A DNA stretch of 47,566 bases from Lentimicrobiaceae bacterium. GTDB taxonomy: Bacteria > Bacteroidota > Bacteroidia > Bacteroidales > JALOCA01. The notes under the pieces were generated by a model. It was not told the DNA's origin and did no database searches. It saw only the letters and a program-made list of their open reading frames with translations. The stretch's first letter is position 1, and every line of letters starts with the position of its first letter. The stretch is taken from assembly GCA_023227965.1 (NCBI GenBank), contig JALOCA010000027.1:1-47566 (forward strand), read 5' to 3'. Made by a program: the position numbers and the translations under genes. This document shows, piece by piece, positions 24,386 to 33,085 of this stretch.

Positions 24386-24409
24386 TTGCTAATATTTTTA
24401 GCAAATATA
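24384..24409 (-). promoter_or_regulatory. Candidate operator and -7 element of the repair pair
   Basis: ATTTGCTAA (24384-24392) and TTAGCAAAT (24398-24406) form a 9-bp inverted repeat. On the minus strand TATATTTG (24409-24402) matches the Bacteroidota -7 consensus TAnnTTTG. I do not see a clear TTTG at the -33 position. The palindrome spans the predicted transcription start and the ATG, as expected for a repressor site. Confidence 0.5.
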
Positions 24410-24473
24410 CATGTTTTTTTAGTAATAAAACATTTTCTTTAAAAAATTAAGTAAAATAACGGGAAATTGTAAC

Positions 24474-26258
24474 TTACATTTTTTCAGGCACATCTATTCC
24501 AAGCAGCGACATCCCATTTTTTATTACAGAGGCTGTAAAAAATGATAAATGGAGACGGAAGTGCTTTAAAACAGCGTTTTCTTCCTTCATAACAGGAACT
24601 TCCTGGTAAAATGCATTGTAGGTTTTTGCAAGATCAAAAATATAATTTGCAATCAAAGCCGGACTTAGCATATCGGCAGCCTGCTGTACAATTTCCGGGA
24701 AATTACGGAGAGCATCCAATACGGCTTTTTCATTTTTATGTAGTTGTATGCCAGTGTATGCTATCTGTTCAGGATTATTATCCGCACCGGCTTTACGGAG
24801 CAATGAACGTATCCTTGCATGGGTATATTGAATAAAAGGTCCCGTATTACCATTAAAATCAATGGATTCTTCGGGGTTAAAAAGCATATTTTTCTTAGGA
24901 TCAACCTTTAAAATAAAATACTTCAATGCTGCCATCCCTACTTTTTGGTAAAGCAATTCCAAGTCTTCGGGGGATGCCTCTTCTGCTTTTCCGAGGGCTT
25001 CAGTAGTTTTGCGGGCAGTATCAGTCATGGTATCCATCAGGTCGTCAGCATCAACCACGGTTCCTTCGCGGCTTTTCATCTTTCCGTGAGGTAGTTCAAC
25101 CATACCGTAATTCAAATGATGCAGCTTTTCCGACCAAGAATAGCCAAGCTTTTTCAAAACGGCTTTCAGCACGTCGAAATGATAATTTTGTTCATTTCCA
25201 ACCACATATATAAGTTGTTGTGGATAATATTCCCCATAACGCAGATGTGCTGTACCCAAATCCTGGGTTATGTAAACGGAAGTTCCGTCGGAACGGAGTA
25301 ACAGTTTTTCGTCCAAGCCTTCTGAAGTAAGGTCTGCCCACACTGAGCCATCTTTGTTGCGAACCAATAGCCCTTCTCCGAGTCCTTTTTCAACGATTTT
25401 TTTCCCAAGCAGGTAGGTTTCTGATTCGTGGTAAGTTTTGTCAAAACTTATCCCCATCCGCCTGTAAGTAACATCAAAACCTTCATAAACCCAGGCATTC
25501 ATAGATTTCCACAATGCAATGGTTTCCGAGTCGTGATTTTCCCATTTTACAAGCAACTGCCTTGCCTGTTGCATGAGAGTTGAACGTTTTTCGGCTTCTT
25601 CTTCCGGCATTCCCTGAATTACATAGCTTTTTACTTCTTCCTTAAATTTTTTATCGAAAAGTACGTAGTATTTCCCTACAAGGTGGTCGCCTTTTATTCC
25701 GGAACTTTCGGGCGTTTCGCCATTTCCCCACAATTTCCAGGCAAGCATTGACTTACAGATATGAATTCCCCTATCGTTTACCAGATTCACTTTAACGACA
25801 TTTTTTCCGCTTGCTTTCAGGATTTGAGAAACAGCATTCCCCAACAAATTGTTACGGATATGCCCCAGGTGGAGCGGTTTATTGGTATTGGGCGAAGAAA
25901 ATTCCACTACCACAGGTGCTTCGTTACCAGGTTGGGTGAATCCAAAATGGCAAATGTCTTCAGTAGATTTTAAAACTTCAATAAAAAATTCATCGGTAAG
26001 GCATAGGTTCAAAAAGCCTTTCACCACCTGAAAGCTACTGATTTCGGATATCGAAGACAAGAGGAATTTACCAATCTGGTTTCCTGTAATCTCGGGCGAT
26101 TTGCGTGAAATTCCAAGAAGGGGAAAAATCACAACGGTTAAATCGCCAACAAACTCTGGATTGGTTTTTTGTATCTGAATGGCAGACGGTAAAATCTCTT
26201 TTCCATAGTTTTGCATCACGGCATCGGCAACAGCCTGTGCAATTTTTTGTTCAATCAT
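24474..26258 (-). CDS. argS: Arginine-tRNA ligase
   Basis: The protein is 594 aa, normal for class I ArgRS. The N-terminal additional domain runs to about residue 100. The HIGH motif is HLGH (130-133, in NTNKPLHLGHIRNN). The KMSKS counterpart is GKMKSREGTVVD. The C-terminal anticodon-binding helical domain contains FIQYTHARIRSLLRKAG and ends with MSLLGIDVPEKM. The enzyme charges tRNA-Arg with arginine in the cytoplasm and is a housekeeping gene. A -7-like TACCTTTG lies at 26286-26279 on the minus strand, but no matching -33 box is seen. The gene stands alone between the repair pair and cstA. Confidence 0.97.
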   Translation of the reverse strand: MIEQKIAQAVADAVMQNYGKEILPSAIQIQKTNPEFVGDLTVVIFPLLGISRKSPEITGNQIGKFLLSSISEISSFQVVKGFLNLCLTDEFFIEVLKSTEDICHFGFTQPGNEAPVVVEFSSPNTNKPLHLGHIRNNLLGNAVSQILKASGKNVVKVNLVNDRGIHICKSMLAWKLWGNGETPESSGIKGDHLVGKYYVLFDKKFKEEVKSYVIQGMPEEEAEKRSTLMQQARQLLVKWENHDSETIALWKSMNAWVYEGFDVTYRRMGISFDKTYHESETYLLGKKIVEKGLGEGLLVRNKDGSVWADLTSEGLDEKLLLRSDGTSVYITQDLGTAHLRYGEYYPQQLIYVVGNEQNYHFDVLKAVLKKLGYSWSEKLHHLNYGMVELPHGKMKSREGTVVDADDLMDTMTDTARKTTEALGKAEEASPEDLELLYQKVGMAALKYFILKVDPKKNMLFNPEESIDFNGNTGPFIQYTHARIRSLLRKAGADNNPEQIAYTGIQLHKNEKAVLDALRNFPEIVQQAADMLSPALIANYIFDLAKTYNAFYQEVPVMKEENAVLKHFRLHLSFFTASVIKNGMSLLGIDVPEKM

Positions 26259-26389
26259 TTTAATGAAGTTCGGGAATGCAAAGGTAAAAAAATGAGGCTA
26301 AAAATTACTTTTTACCCAAATGTGATAATACAAAATGATAATGTTTAGCCCAGATGCTTTTTACAACAGTTTTATGAAAGCCTGGTTTT

Positions 26390-28204
26390 TTAATTTTGGT
26401 TGTATTGTTCTCTGATTGCTTTCCACCACTTGGGAACAGCATCTGCAATAATTACAACGACACAAATCAGAATCAAGATTGTAAGTCCCAGATTTATTCC
26501 ACCCTGCAATTTCATTTCAGGATTGAGAAAATGAGGCAGGTAGATATTTATGCTATTTTGCAATCCGGCTGTAAAGGTGGTAACCCCAACAAAAAGCAAG
26601 GGTACAATAGTAATCCAGGCATATTTCGCCTTTCCGCGGTTGATTATGTAGGTTGTTCCAACCACCAGAGCAACGGTAGCAAGCAACTGGTTTGCCGTAC
26701 CAAACATAGGCCAAATAGTAGTTACACTGCCGGTATAAATAAAATATCCCCAGGCAAGCACCACGATCAAACTTGTCAACAAGTTACCGGGTAACCAGTT
26801 AGCACGGCCAAAAGGTGCATAGACTTTTCCTACGGCTTCCTGCAACACAAAACGGCAAATACGAGTGCCGGCATCAATGGTAGTGAGGATAAAAAGCGCT
26901 TCGAACATGATGGCAAAGTGGTACCAATACGACATTAAACCCTTTAAACCAGGTATTGAAGAAAAGATCTGTGCCATTCCCACTGCCAATGAAACGGCTC
27001 CTCCGGTACGTCCGGCAACTTTTTCGCCCACTTCGGCACTAAGCATGGGTAAATCGCTTTTTGTAAAGCCCATAGCCTTCAACTGAGGTAATATTTCCTG
27101 AAACTTTTCGGGAGAAACATTTATCTGGAAATAATCCAATGGAAACATACTTGCAGCAGCAATGAGAGCCAGCACACTAACAACCCCCTCGGCAAGCATA
27201 GAACCTACGGCAATAGGTTTAATATGTGCTTCGTTCATGATCATTTTTGGAGTTGTTCCCGAACTTATAAGTGAGTGAAAACCCGAAACAGCCCCACAGG
27301 CAATAGTGATGAAAAGATAAGGAAATAAAGTTCCGGGGATGATTGGTCCGCCACCATGGGTAAAAGCCGTGAAAGCCGGCATTTGCAAATTAGGCGCCAC
27401 GATGATGATGCCAATTGCAAGCATACCTACTACCGTAAGTTTCATGATGGAACTCAGATAATCGCGGGGGGTAAGCAAAAGCCATACCGGCAATACCGAG
27501 GCAAAGAAACCATATCCGGCAAGTAATATTGTGAGTGTTTTACGGTCGAGAAGAAACCAGCTTCCTACGGCTGAGCCAGGAATATAACGCCCAAGTATTA
27601 CTGCAAGTGTAAGTAAAACCACTCCAAACACCGTAGCTTCTACTGTTTTTCCTTCCCTGATGCGAAACATCCAGACACCCATCAGCAAAGCAATGGGAAT
27701 TGTGCTGGCTATGGTAAAAGTTCCCCAGGCGCTTTCGGCGAGTGCATTCACCACCACCAAACCCAAACCGGCAAGGGCAACAATAAGTATCAGAATCACT
27801 GCCAGCGAAGCTACCGAACCGCTCAACTTGCTGATTTCTGCACGGGCTATGGCGGCAAGCGATTTACCGTCATATTCTACTGAAGCAGTAAGAATGACCA
27901 AATCATGTACTGCACCCGCTATCACCGCCCCTACTACCATCCAGATGAAGCCCGGAAAGTAGCCAAACTGTACGGCAAGTACCGGTCCGACCAATGGTCC
28001 GGCACCTGCAATGGCTGCAAAATGGTGTCCGAACAATACCCATTTACTCACAGGGTAGTAATTCTGACCATCGTACAATCGCTCGGAGGGAGTAGGACGG
28101 TCGCTTTTAAAAGTTAATACTTTTGCACTGATGAATCCGAAATAAAATCGGTAAGCAAGGGCAAAAATGGCTATTGCGCCAATTATCAATGGCATTGCAC
28201 TCAT
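26390..28204 (-). CDS. cstA: Carbon-starvation protein A family transporter
   Basis: The protein is 604 aa from the ATG at 28204 (MSAMPLIIGAIAIFALAYR). A longer reading from 28249 adds an unlikely hydrophilic leader. It has about sixteen membrane segments and the family hallmarks GQNYYPVSKWVLFGHHFAAI, AGAGPLVGPVLA, GAVHDLVIL and SGFHSLISSGTTPKM. CstA/BtsT-type proteins import pyruvate or peptides under carbon limitation. The gene lies 60 bp downstream of a ferritin-like gene on the same strand and probably shares its promoter. CstA is normally found alone or with a small YbdD-type partner, which I do not see here. Confidence 0.95.
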   Translation of the reverse strand: MSAMPLIIGAIAIFALAYRFYFGFISAKVLTFKSDRPTPSERLYDGQNYYPVSKWVLFGHHFAAIAGAGPLVGPVLAVQFGYFPGFIWMVVGAVIAGAVHDLVILTASVEYDGKSLAAIARAEISKLSGSVASLAVILILIVALAGLGLVVVNALAESAWGTFTIASTIPIALLMGVWMFRIREGKTVEATVFGVVLLTLAVILGRYIPGSAVGSWFLLDRKTLTILLAGYGFFASVLPVWLLLTPRDYLSSIMKLTVVGMLAIGIIIVAPNLQMPAFTAFTHGGGPIIPGTLFPYLFITIACGAVSGFHSLISSGTTPKMIMNEAHIKPIAVGSMLAEGVVSVLALIAAASMFPLDYFQINVSPEKFQEILPQLKAMGFTKSDLPMLSAEVGEKVAGRTGGAVSLAVGMAQIFSSIPGLKGLMSYWYHFAIMFEALFILTTIDAGTRICRFVLQEAVGKVYAPFGRANWLPGNLLTSLIVVLAWGYFIYTGSVTTIWPMFGTANQLLATVALVVGTTYIINRGKAKYAWITIVPLLFVGVTTFTAGLQNSINIYLPHFLNPEMKLQGGINLGLTILILICVVVIIADAVPKWWKAIREQYNQN

Positions 28205-28263
28205 AACTAAAAATATTTTTTCCCTGTTCAGCAACAGGTGTGGAGGCAAATTCTCCCTGTGTT

Positions 28264-28725
28264 TTACATATATTCTTTAAGTTCGGAAGCATGTTCCTTT
28301 TCTTCTTCAATAATTTGCCTGATGACTTTTTTTGAATCAGACCTTGTTTTTTCCAGCAATTCAGTATAGAAATTAACGCTGTTTATCTCAAATTTATAGG
28401 CAATATCGAGTGCTTCCTTTGAATTGTGAACCTTTTTTGCCATTTCGCTTCCGGCATTGCTGCGGCTAAAAATATGGTTATCGGCAAGATGATTGATATA
28501 ATCGGCAGCATCATCTTTGCTGAATTCAAAATTTTCGGGTTCAAAATGTTCGGCTATATTCTGAAATGTGGCGATATGGCTGATTTCTTTTGCTGCAAGT
28601 TCGCCAAACAGTTTTTTTACTGTATCATTATCATTGATAGCTTCGGATGCCGTAGTGTAAAAAATATGCCCGTTCTCCTCTATCCTTATGGCTATTTCGA
28701 TTATTTCTTCTCCGGAATAGTACAT
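28264..28725 (-). CDS. Ferritin-like (rubrerythrin-type) di-iron protein
   Basis: The protein is 153 aa from the ATG at 28725. This start follows a strong AAGGAGG five bases upstream, so I reject the longer reading from 28755. It is a four-helix bundle with rubrerythrin-like iron ligands: E16/E17, E47-x-x-H50 (AKEISHI), E113 and E142-x-x-H145 (EEKEHASE). The rubredoxin domain of true rubrerythrins is absent. Such proteins reduce peroxide or store iron and suit an anaerobe or microaerophile. The strong ribosome binding site, unusual in this AT-rich genome, suggests high expression. cstA follows 60 bp downstream. Confidence 0.85.
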   Translation of the reverse strand: MYYSGEEIIEIAIRIEENGHIFYTTASEAINDNDTVKKLFGELAAKEISHIATFQNIAEHFEPENFEFSKDDAADYINHLADNHIFSRSNAGSEMAKKVHNSKEALDIAYKFEINSVNFYTELLEKTRSDSKKVIRQIIEEEKEHASELKEYM

Positions 28726-28752
28726 GGTAACCTCCTTTTTATTAAGTTTGGT

Positions 28753-28782
28753 CAAAATTAAAAAAAGTTTTTTCCCGGCAAC
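28753..28782 (-). promoter_or_regulatory. Probable promoter of the ferritin-like/cstA operon
   Basis: On the minus strand TAATTTTG (28760-28753) fits the -7 consensus. GTTG (28782-28779), 18 nt further upstream, is a near match to the -33 TTTG. Transcription would start near 28746, about 20 nt before the ATG, leaving room for the AAGGAGG site. Confidence 0.5.
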
Positions 28783-28851
28783 ACTATTTTGGATAAATAA
28801 AATTATTTTTTTTATTAGCTCTTTCTCATAATGAAAGTCTGAGCTTTACGG

Positions 28852-28921
28852 TTGGTTATTTGCTATTGGCTGTTAGCTATTTGCTTTTAGCTGTTGGTTA
28901 TTTGTTTTTAGCTATTAGCTA
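28852..28921. repeat. Ten-unit heptamer repeat (consensus TTAGCTA)
   Basis: Ten consecutive 7-mers fill this stretch: TTGGTTA, TTTGCTA, TTGGCTG, TTAGCTA, TTTGCTT, TTAGCTG, TTGGTTA, TTTGTTT, TTAGCTA and TTAGCTA. A higher-order 21-nt period is also visible from 28855. It lies in the gene-free gap 28726-29146. The phase of seven resembles the STRR repeats known from cyanobacteria. Confidence 0.8.
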
Positions 28922-28935
28922 ATTACAGAAATACA

Positions 28936-28997
28936 ATTTCTGCTATGTCGGGAGCGGAATTGCATCCCGATGACTATCGGGACAGCTTAGCCGGGGT
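28936..28997 (+). repeat. Dispersed structured repeat, copy 1
   Basis: This copy begins ATTTCTGCTATGTCGG, then GAGCGGAAT, and ends with TTAGCCGGGGTT. It contains the hairpin TCCCGAT-gact-ATCGGGA (28965-28982). Related copies are at 33860-33914 and 43849-43896. The remainder of the gap up to 29146 shows no gene. Confidence 0.6.
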
Positions 28998-29146
28998 TGG
29001 ACTGAGTGTCGGCAAGATCAGTCAGTGTCAAGTTACAAAATGAAGTGTTACACAAATTAAAGTTAGTTAATTTGTTCAATTGCCACCTACCTTCTGAAAT
29101 CCCTATGGCGTATAAGCCTTTATTAGCAACCAGGCTTTTTCCCCTG

Positions 29147-31402
29147 CTAAATTACATTTTTTAAATAAAGTGCAGTATGAGAATTATTACAAGCTACTAA
29201 ATCCTCCGGAGTACCTTGAAATAGCACTTCACCGCCTTGTCTGCCACCTTCCGGTCCCATATCAATTATCCAGTCAGCATACTTAATGATGTCCAAATTA
29301 TGCTCGATTACAATTACAGTGTTGTTTTTATTCACAAGAGAACGTATAATATTATATAATCGGAGAATATCTGACATATGTAAACCAGTTGTTGGCTCGT
29401 CCATAACATATATATTACCCGCCTTATGAAGTTCAGAAGCAATCTTTAATCGTTGAGATTCGCCGCCTGATAATGAACTTAATGATTGACCAATCTTTAA
29501 GTATCCCAAGCCCACATCTTGTAGCGCTTTTAGTTGTTTTGTGATTTTTGCCGAAGTAAAAAACTGAAAAGCCTCATCAACTGACATGTCTAAAATATCG
29601 GCAATTGATTTATCATGCAATTTTAGTTCAAGTACATCTGGTTTATAGCGTTTTCCTTCGCATTCATCGCAAACGGTTTTAACAGCATCTAAAAAATGAA
29701 GTTCGAAACTTAATAAACCTTGTCCATTGCATTTCGGACAAGCCCCTTTTGAGTTAAAGCTGAACAATGAAGCTTCTGCGCCTGTTGCGATAGCAAATTC
29801 TTTGCGTATTAAATCAAATATGCCAGTATAGGTTGCCGGATTAGCTCTTGACGATTTTCCAATTGCCGATTGGTCTATTACAATAGAATCAGGATATTGT
29901 TTTAGGAATACCTGATGAATCAGGCTGCTTTTTCCACTGCCTGCAACGCCTGTAATGCAAGTAAGAACGCCAACTGGAATATTAACAGACACATTTTTAA
30001 GATTGTTTACATTGGCATTTTCAATAGCAATAAATTCTTTTGCTTGTTTCCTCTTGAAAGCAATTTTTTCATCATTGAACAAAAATTCACCTGTTATACT
30101 GTTTGTTTTAGTTATTCCTTTCGGGTCGCCTGAATAAACAAGTTGACCGCCATATATCCCGGCTTTGGGTCCAATATCAATAATCCATTCGGCAGCACGA
30201 ATTATTTCAGGGTCGTGTTCAACAACAAATACGCTATTCCCATTATCCCGCAACCTATTTAATATTGATAGGAGCTTAACGGTATCTTTTGGGTGAAGAC
30301 CAATGGAAGGCTCATCTAAAACATACAGCATGTCGACCAAATTACAGTCGAGCTGACGTGCCATTTTTACCCGTTGCGATTCACCTCCCGAAAGCGTAGC
30401 AACCGACCTGCTTAATGATAAGTACCCAACTCCTATTTCAATTAATTGTTCAAGAAGAAATTGAGCCTTTCGCATCACAGGAACTGCAATATCCTCTTTT
30501 ATTGATGAAAGGAATTGCAATACTTCAGTAAGTTCTTTTTCGCACAAATCGGCAATTGAAACGCCTTTAATCTTAACCGATAATGCCCGTTCGTTTAACC
30601 TGGCGCCTTTACAATAATTGCAATCGGAATAAATGATATACTTTTTATAAGCATCTTTTTCCTCATCCGGCGACTCGTCTTCGGCTTTGCCTGAAACTCC
30701 TTTTTCCAATTTCCGTGCAATGCCCTCGAAAGTTTTAGAATATGTGCCAGAACCATGCTTTTTGTTTATTGGAATTGGCTCGGTATACAGTAGTTTGTGC
30801 AACTCTGCTTCCGAAAAATCTTTCAGCTTTTTATGGACATCAAACAAATCAATTGCCGTTATCTCACGCCAAAACCAACTGCCCACCTGCATACCCGGGT
30901 AAATGACAGCTCCTTCGTAAATGGATTTCTCTTTGTCCAATAGCATGTTAATATCCACTTGAATCTGTTTGCCCAAACCATGACAATGCGGACACATACC
31001 CTCGGGATGATTAAACGACAATAGAAAAGATGGTCCGATAAATGGTTTCCCGACACGGGAAAATAACAAACGCAAATAGGTATTTATTTCGGTAGCTGTG
31101 CCAACTGTACTTCGCAGGTTGTTGCCCATTCGTTTTTGGTCAATAACGATGGCAGTCGAAAGATTTTGAATATCATCTACATCGGGGCGTGAAAGTTTGG
31201 GCAAGCGTGCTCTTGCAAAAGTCGAAAAAGTTTCGATTAGCTGACGTTGCGCTTCAACAAAAACCGTATCAAAAAGCAATGACGATTTACCTGAACCTGA
31301 TACGCCAGTAAACACAACTAATTTGTGCTTTGGAATTTCAATATCAATATTTTTGAGGTTATGCGTGTGTGCATTTTTTATAATTATATTGTTCCTTTCC
31401 AT
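29147..31402 (-). CDS. UvrA-like ABC ATPase lacking the UvrB-binding domain (UvrA2/DrrC type)
   Basis: The protein is 751 aa, against about 940 for housekeeping UvrA. It carries two ABC ATPase halves: Walker A GVSGSGKS (33-40) with LSGGESQRVKM, and Walker A GVAGSGKS with LSGGESQRLKI. There are zinc-knuckle pairs CPHCHG, CNYCKG, CPKCNG and CDECEG. The segment between the first Walker A and the first zinc module is too short to hold the UvrB-interaction domain, which places it with UvrA2/DrrC-type proteins. Those are linked to tolerance of DNA-binding drugs. It sits 25 bp downstream of a VOC gene under a probable shared operator, with an AraC regulator upstream. Confidence 0.9.
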   Translation of the reverse strand: MERNNIIIKNAHTHNLKNIDIEIPKHKLVVFTGVSGSGKSSLLFDTVFVEAQRQLIETFSTFARARLPKLSRPDVDDIQNLSTAIVIDQKRMGNNLRSTVGTATEINTYLRLLFSRVGKPFIGPSFLLSFNHPEGMCPHCHGLGKQIQVDINMLLDKEKSIYEGAVIYPGMQVGSWFWREITAIDLFDVHKKLKDFSEAELHKLLYTEPIPINKKHGSGTYSKTFEGIARKLEKGVSGKAEDESPDEEKDAYKKYIIYSDCNYCKGARLNERALSVKIKGVSIADLCEKELTEVLQFLSSIKEDIAVPVMRKAQFLLEQLIEIGVGYLSLSRSVATLSGGESQRVKMARQLDCNLVDMLYVLDEPSIGLHPKDTVKLLSILNRLRDNGNSVFVVEHDPEIIRAAEWIIDIGPKAGIYGGQLVYSGDPKGITKTNSITGEFLFNDEKIAFKRKQAKEFIAIENANVNNLKNVSVNIPVGVLTCITGVAGSGKSSLIHQVFLKQYPDSIVIDQSAIGKSSRANPATYTGIFDLIRKEFAIATGAEASLFSFNSKGACPKCNGQGLLSFELHFLDAVKTVCDECEGKRYKPDVLELKLHDKSIADILDMSVDEAFQFFTSAKITKQLKALQDVGLGYLKIGQSLSSLSGGESQRLKIASELHKAGNIYVMDEPTTGLHMSDILRLYNIIRSLVNKNNTVIVIEHNLDIIKYADWIIDMGPEGGRQGGEVLFQGTPEDLVACNNSHTALYLKNVI

Positions 31403-31427
31403 ACAAAAACTTCTTTAGGTTGAATCG

Positions 31428-31799
31428 TTATTTATCAGAGTAAACCCCTATTCGATTGCCTTCGGTGTCTGAGAAAAGTGCAAAATATCCACGACCTTCC
31501 ACCATAATTTTAGTTTTGGGTGTGATGGTACTGCCACCATTCAACTCAACCCTTTTCAAGAAAATATTTATATCGTCATCACTATAAAAATTAATAATCA
31601 CCCCATCCATTGAAGGTTTATAATCAGGAGAATGAAAGATACAACCTGTAATATTCACTCCATCATCCGGAAAGCATCCCATTTTTTCGCCTCCGCAATC
31701 AACAATATTTAGAGTAAAGTCAAAAACGTTTTGGTAGAATTTTACTGCCCTGTTAAAATTACTTGTTGGTATGTCAAACCAACTTATTAGCTTTCTCAT
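31428..31799 (-). CDS. VOC-family (glyoxalase/bleomycin-resistance-like) protein
   Basis: The protein is 123 aa, one vicinal-oxygen-chelate domain pair: ISWFDIPTSNFNRAVKFYQN in the first beta-alpha unit and GRGYFALFSDTEGNRIGVYS in the last. The C-terminal Glu in DTEGN is the common metal ligand. Members act as glyoxalases, dioxygenases or drug-binding proteins. The substrate is unknown here. Position before a UvrA2/DrrC-like gene and after an AraC regulator points to detoxification or drug tolerance. The ATG is separated from a -7-like element by a perfect 10-bp inverted repeat (31802-31838). Confidence 0.85.
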   Translation of the reverse strand: MRKLISWFDIPTSNFNRAVKFYQNVFDFTLNIVDCGGEKMGCFPDDGVNITGCIFHSPDYKPSMDGVIINFYSDDDINIFLKRVELNGGSTITPKTKIMVEGRGYFALFSDTEGNRIGVYSDK

Positions 31800-31801
31800 G
31801 T

Positions 31802-31838
31802 CTGTATTATTTTAATTGTTAATAATACAGCAAAACTA
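31802..31838 (-). promoter_or_regulatory. Operator-like inverted repeat and -7 element before the VOC gene
   Basis: CTGTATTATT (31802-31811) and AATAATACAG (31821-31830) are a perfect 10-bp inverted repeat with a 9-nt loop. Directly upstream, on the minus strand, TAGTTTTG (31838-31831) matches the -7 consensus. No clear -33 TTTG is visible. The repeat lies between the promoter and the ATG, a position suited to repression or attenuation of the VOC-UvrA-like transcript. Confidence 0.55.
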
Positions 31839-31882
31839 CAAGTCAATGCGTTTGTATAATTGTAAAAAACAGACAATTTATT

Positions 31883-32692
31883 TTAATTAAAATAATCCGA
31901 TTGACATTGGTGGTTTACAAAAAAGTCTTTAGGCGTATAACCAGAAAAAGACTTGAAGTCTTTTATAAAATGCGATTGGTCGAAATAACCGTTTTCATAA
32001 GCTATTTCAGTTAAAAACATACCATTTGCAGATGAAAAGGTGTTTAATATATTTTGAAAGCGCACTATTTTTATGAACTGCTTAGGCGTTTTGCCTACCA
32101 TTGCCGAAAACTTCCTTTCAAGGGTCTTTGGAGTAACACAAAGCTTTTCAGACAATGTTGCTGCACTAATTTGCCCTTTACTTTGGTTAATAAACTCAAT
32201 ACCCGATTTTAAAAATAATGAATCTCTTTTGGCAGACACACTTAGTTTTGAAAGTAAGAAGTTTTCAATAATAGCAATTCTTTCATTTAAAAATTGAGCA
32301 ACACAAAGCTGCTCATATATCTCTTTGGATTTGTTGCCAAAAATACAATCCAGACTAATATTCTGGTTCTCGATTTCAAGAAGCGGGAAGTTGAAAAAAT
32401 TACATGCTCCGAAAGGATGAAATGTTACACAAATCAGTCCCGTTTCTCCATTTGTTGTTACATCGGCATACGAGTTGCTTATGCCACTAATAAAAAAATT
32501 TGTTTGCTTGTAAGTGTTGTTATCGCTACATTTTACCTTAAAACAATTTTTGTGGTGAAACATTAAATCAATATTTCCTGTAGGAATAACACGTTCGCAT
32601 ACATCATCTTCCAAAGAACTTTTCTCCATGACCCAATAATATTTAATAAATTGGGCTAATATTCCTGTTGGCTTGATAATTTGAAAACGCAT
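31883..32692 (-). CDS. AraC-family transcriptional regulator
   Basis: The protein is 269 aa. The N-terminal domain (PTGILAQFIKYYWVMEKSS, then FHPFGACNFFNFP) is the cupin-like sensor seen in DUF6597-type AraC proteins. The C-terminal 90 or so residues hold the double helix-turn-helix: AATLSEKLCVTPKTLERKF and TEIAYENGYFDQSHFIKDFK, closing with SGYTPKDF. It precedes the VOC and UvrA-like genes on the same strand and most likely controls them. The ligand is unknown. A -7-like TATTTTTG lies at 32718-32711 on the minus strand, without an obvious -33 partner. Confidence 0.9.
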   Translation of the reverse strand: MRFQIIKPTGILAQFIKYYWVMEKSSLEDDVCERVIPTGNIDLMFHHKNCFKVKCSDNNTYKQTNFFISGISNSYADVTTNGETGLICVTFHPFGACNFFNFPLLEIENQNISLDCIFGNKSKEIYEQLCVAQFLNERIAIIENFLLSKLSVSAKRDSLFLKSGIEFINQSKGQISAATLSEKLCVTPKTLERKFSAMVGKTPKQFIKIVRFQNILNTFSSANGMFLTEIAYENGYFDQSHFIKDFKSFSGYTPKDFFVNHQCQSDYFN

Positions 32693-33085
32693 AACATAAT
32701 ATTTTGATTACAAAAATAGTCCTTTTGATTTAATGTTTATATCCCAGCACTTAATCATCAAGTTGCACAATTTTTTTGCCCTGCTGCTAACGTTTACAGG
32801 TAGCCGCAGTGCGGAGTTTACTTGTTATTTCCTTTCTTTTTCACGGCTGAAAGCTGGTTTGCATACTTGCTTACGTGGTCCACCCGCATTGTAGTTGCCG
32901 GTTTATTAGTGGCATTAAATTATTATTCTTTATAAATCATCAAAAGGTGATTTTATTTTTTGTAAACTTTTTGTAAATATATGCGTATCTATTCCTGTTG
33001 TTTTGCTGTTTTCGTGTCCGGGATAAACCTGGTTTTCTGAAACCAGACAGGCTGTAAACAAATCAACTCTGTTTTTAAACCCCTG
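32693..33085. other. Gene-free region with cassette-like short repeat and hairpin
   Basis: No convincing gene is present. AACGTT at 32789-32794, followed 8 nt later by GCCGCAGTGCGG (32803-32814), echoes AACGTT plus GCCGATTGCGG at 33717-33733 on the other side of the unknown gene at 33086. A hairpin CTGGTTT-tctg-AAACCAG (33029-33046) lies 40 bp past that gene's stop and may end its transcript, although it lacks a T-run. Confidence 0.45.

Noticed and set aside
29114..29137. Terminator AAGCCT/AGGCTT near the UvrA-like gene
   Set aside because: The T-run is on the plus-strand side, while the gene is on the minus strand; no plus-strand gene needs it.
32789..32814. Integron attC site
   Set aside because: AACGTT and the GC-rich core are suggestive, but the full R and L box arrangement is not visible and no integrase is encoded here.
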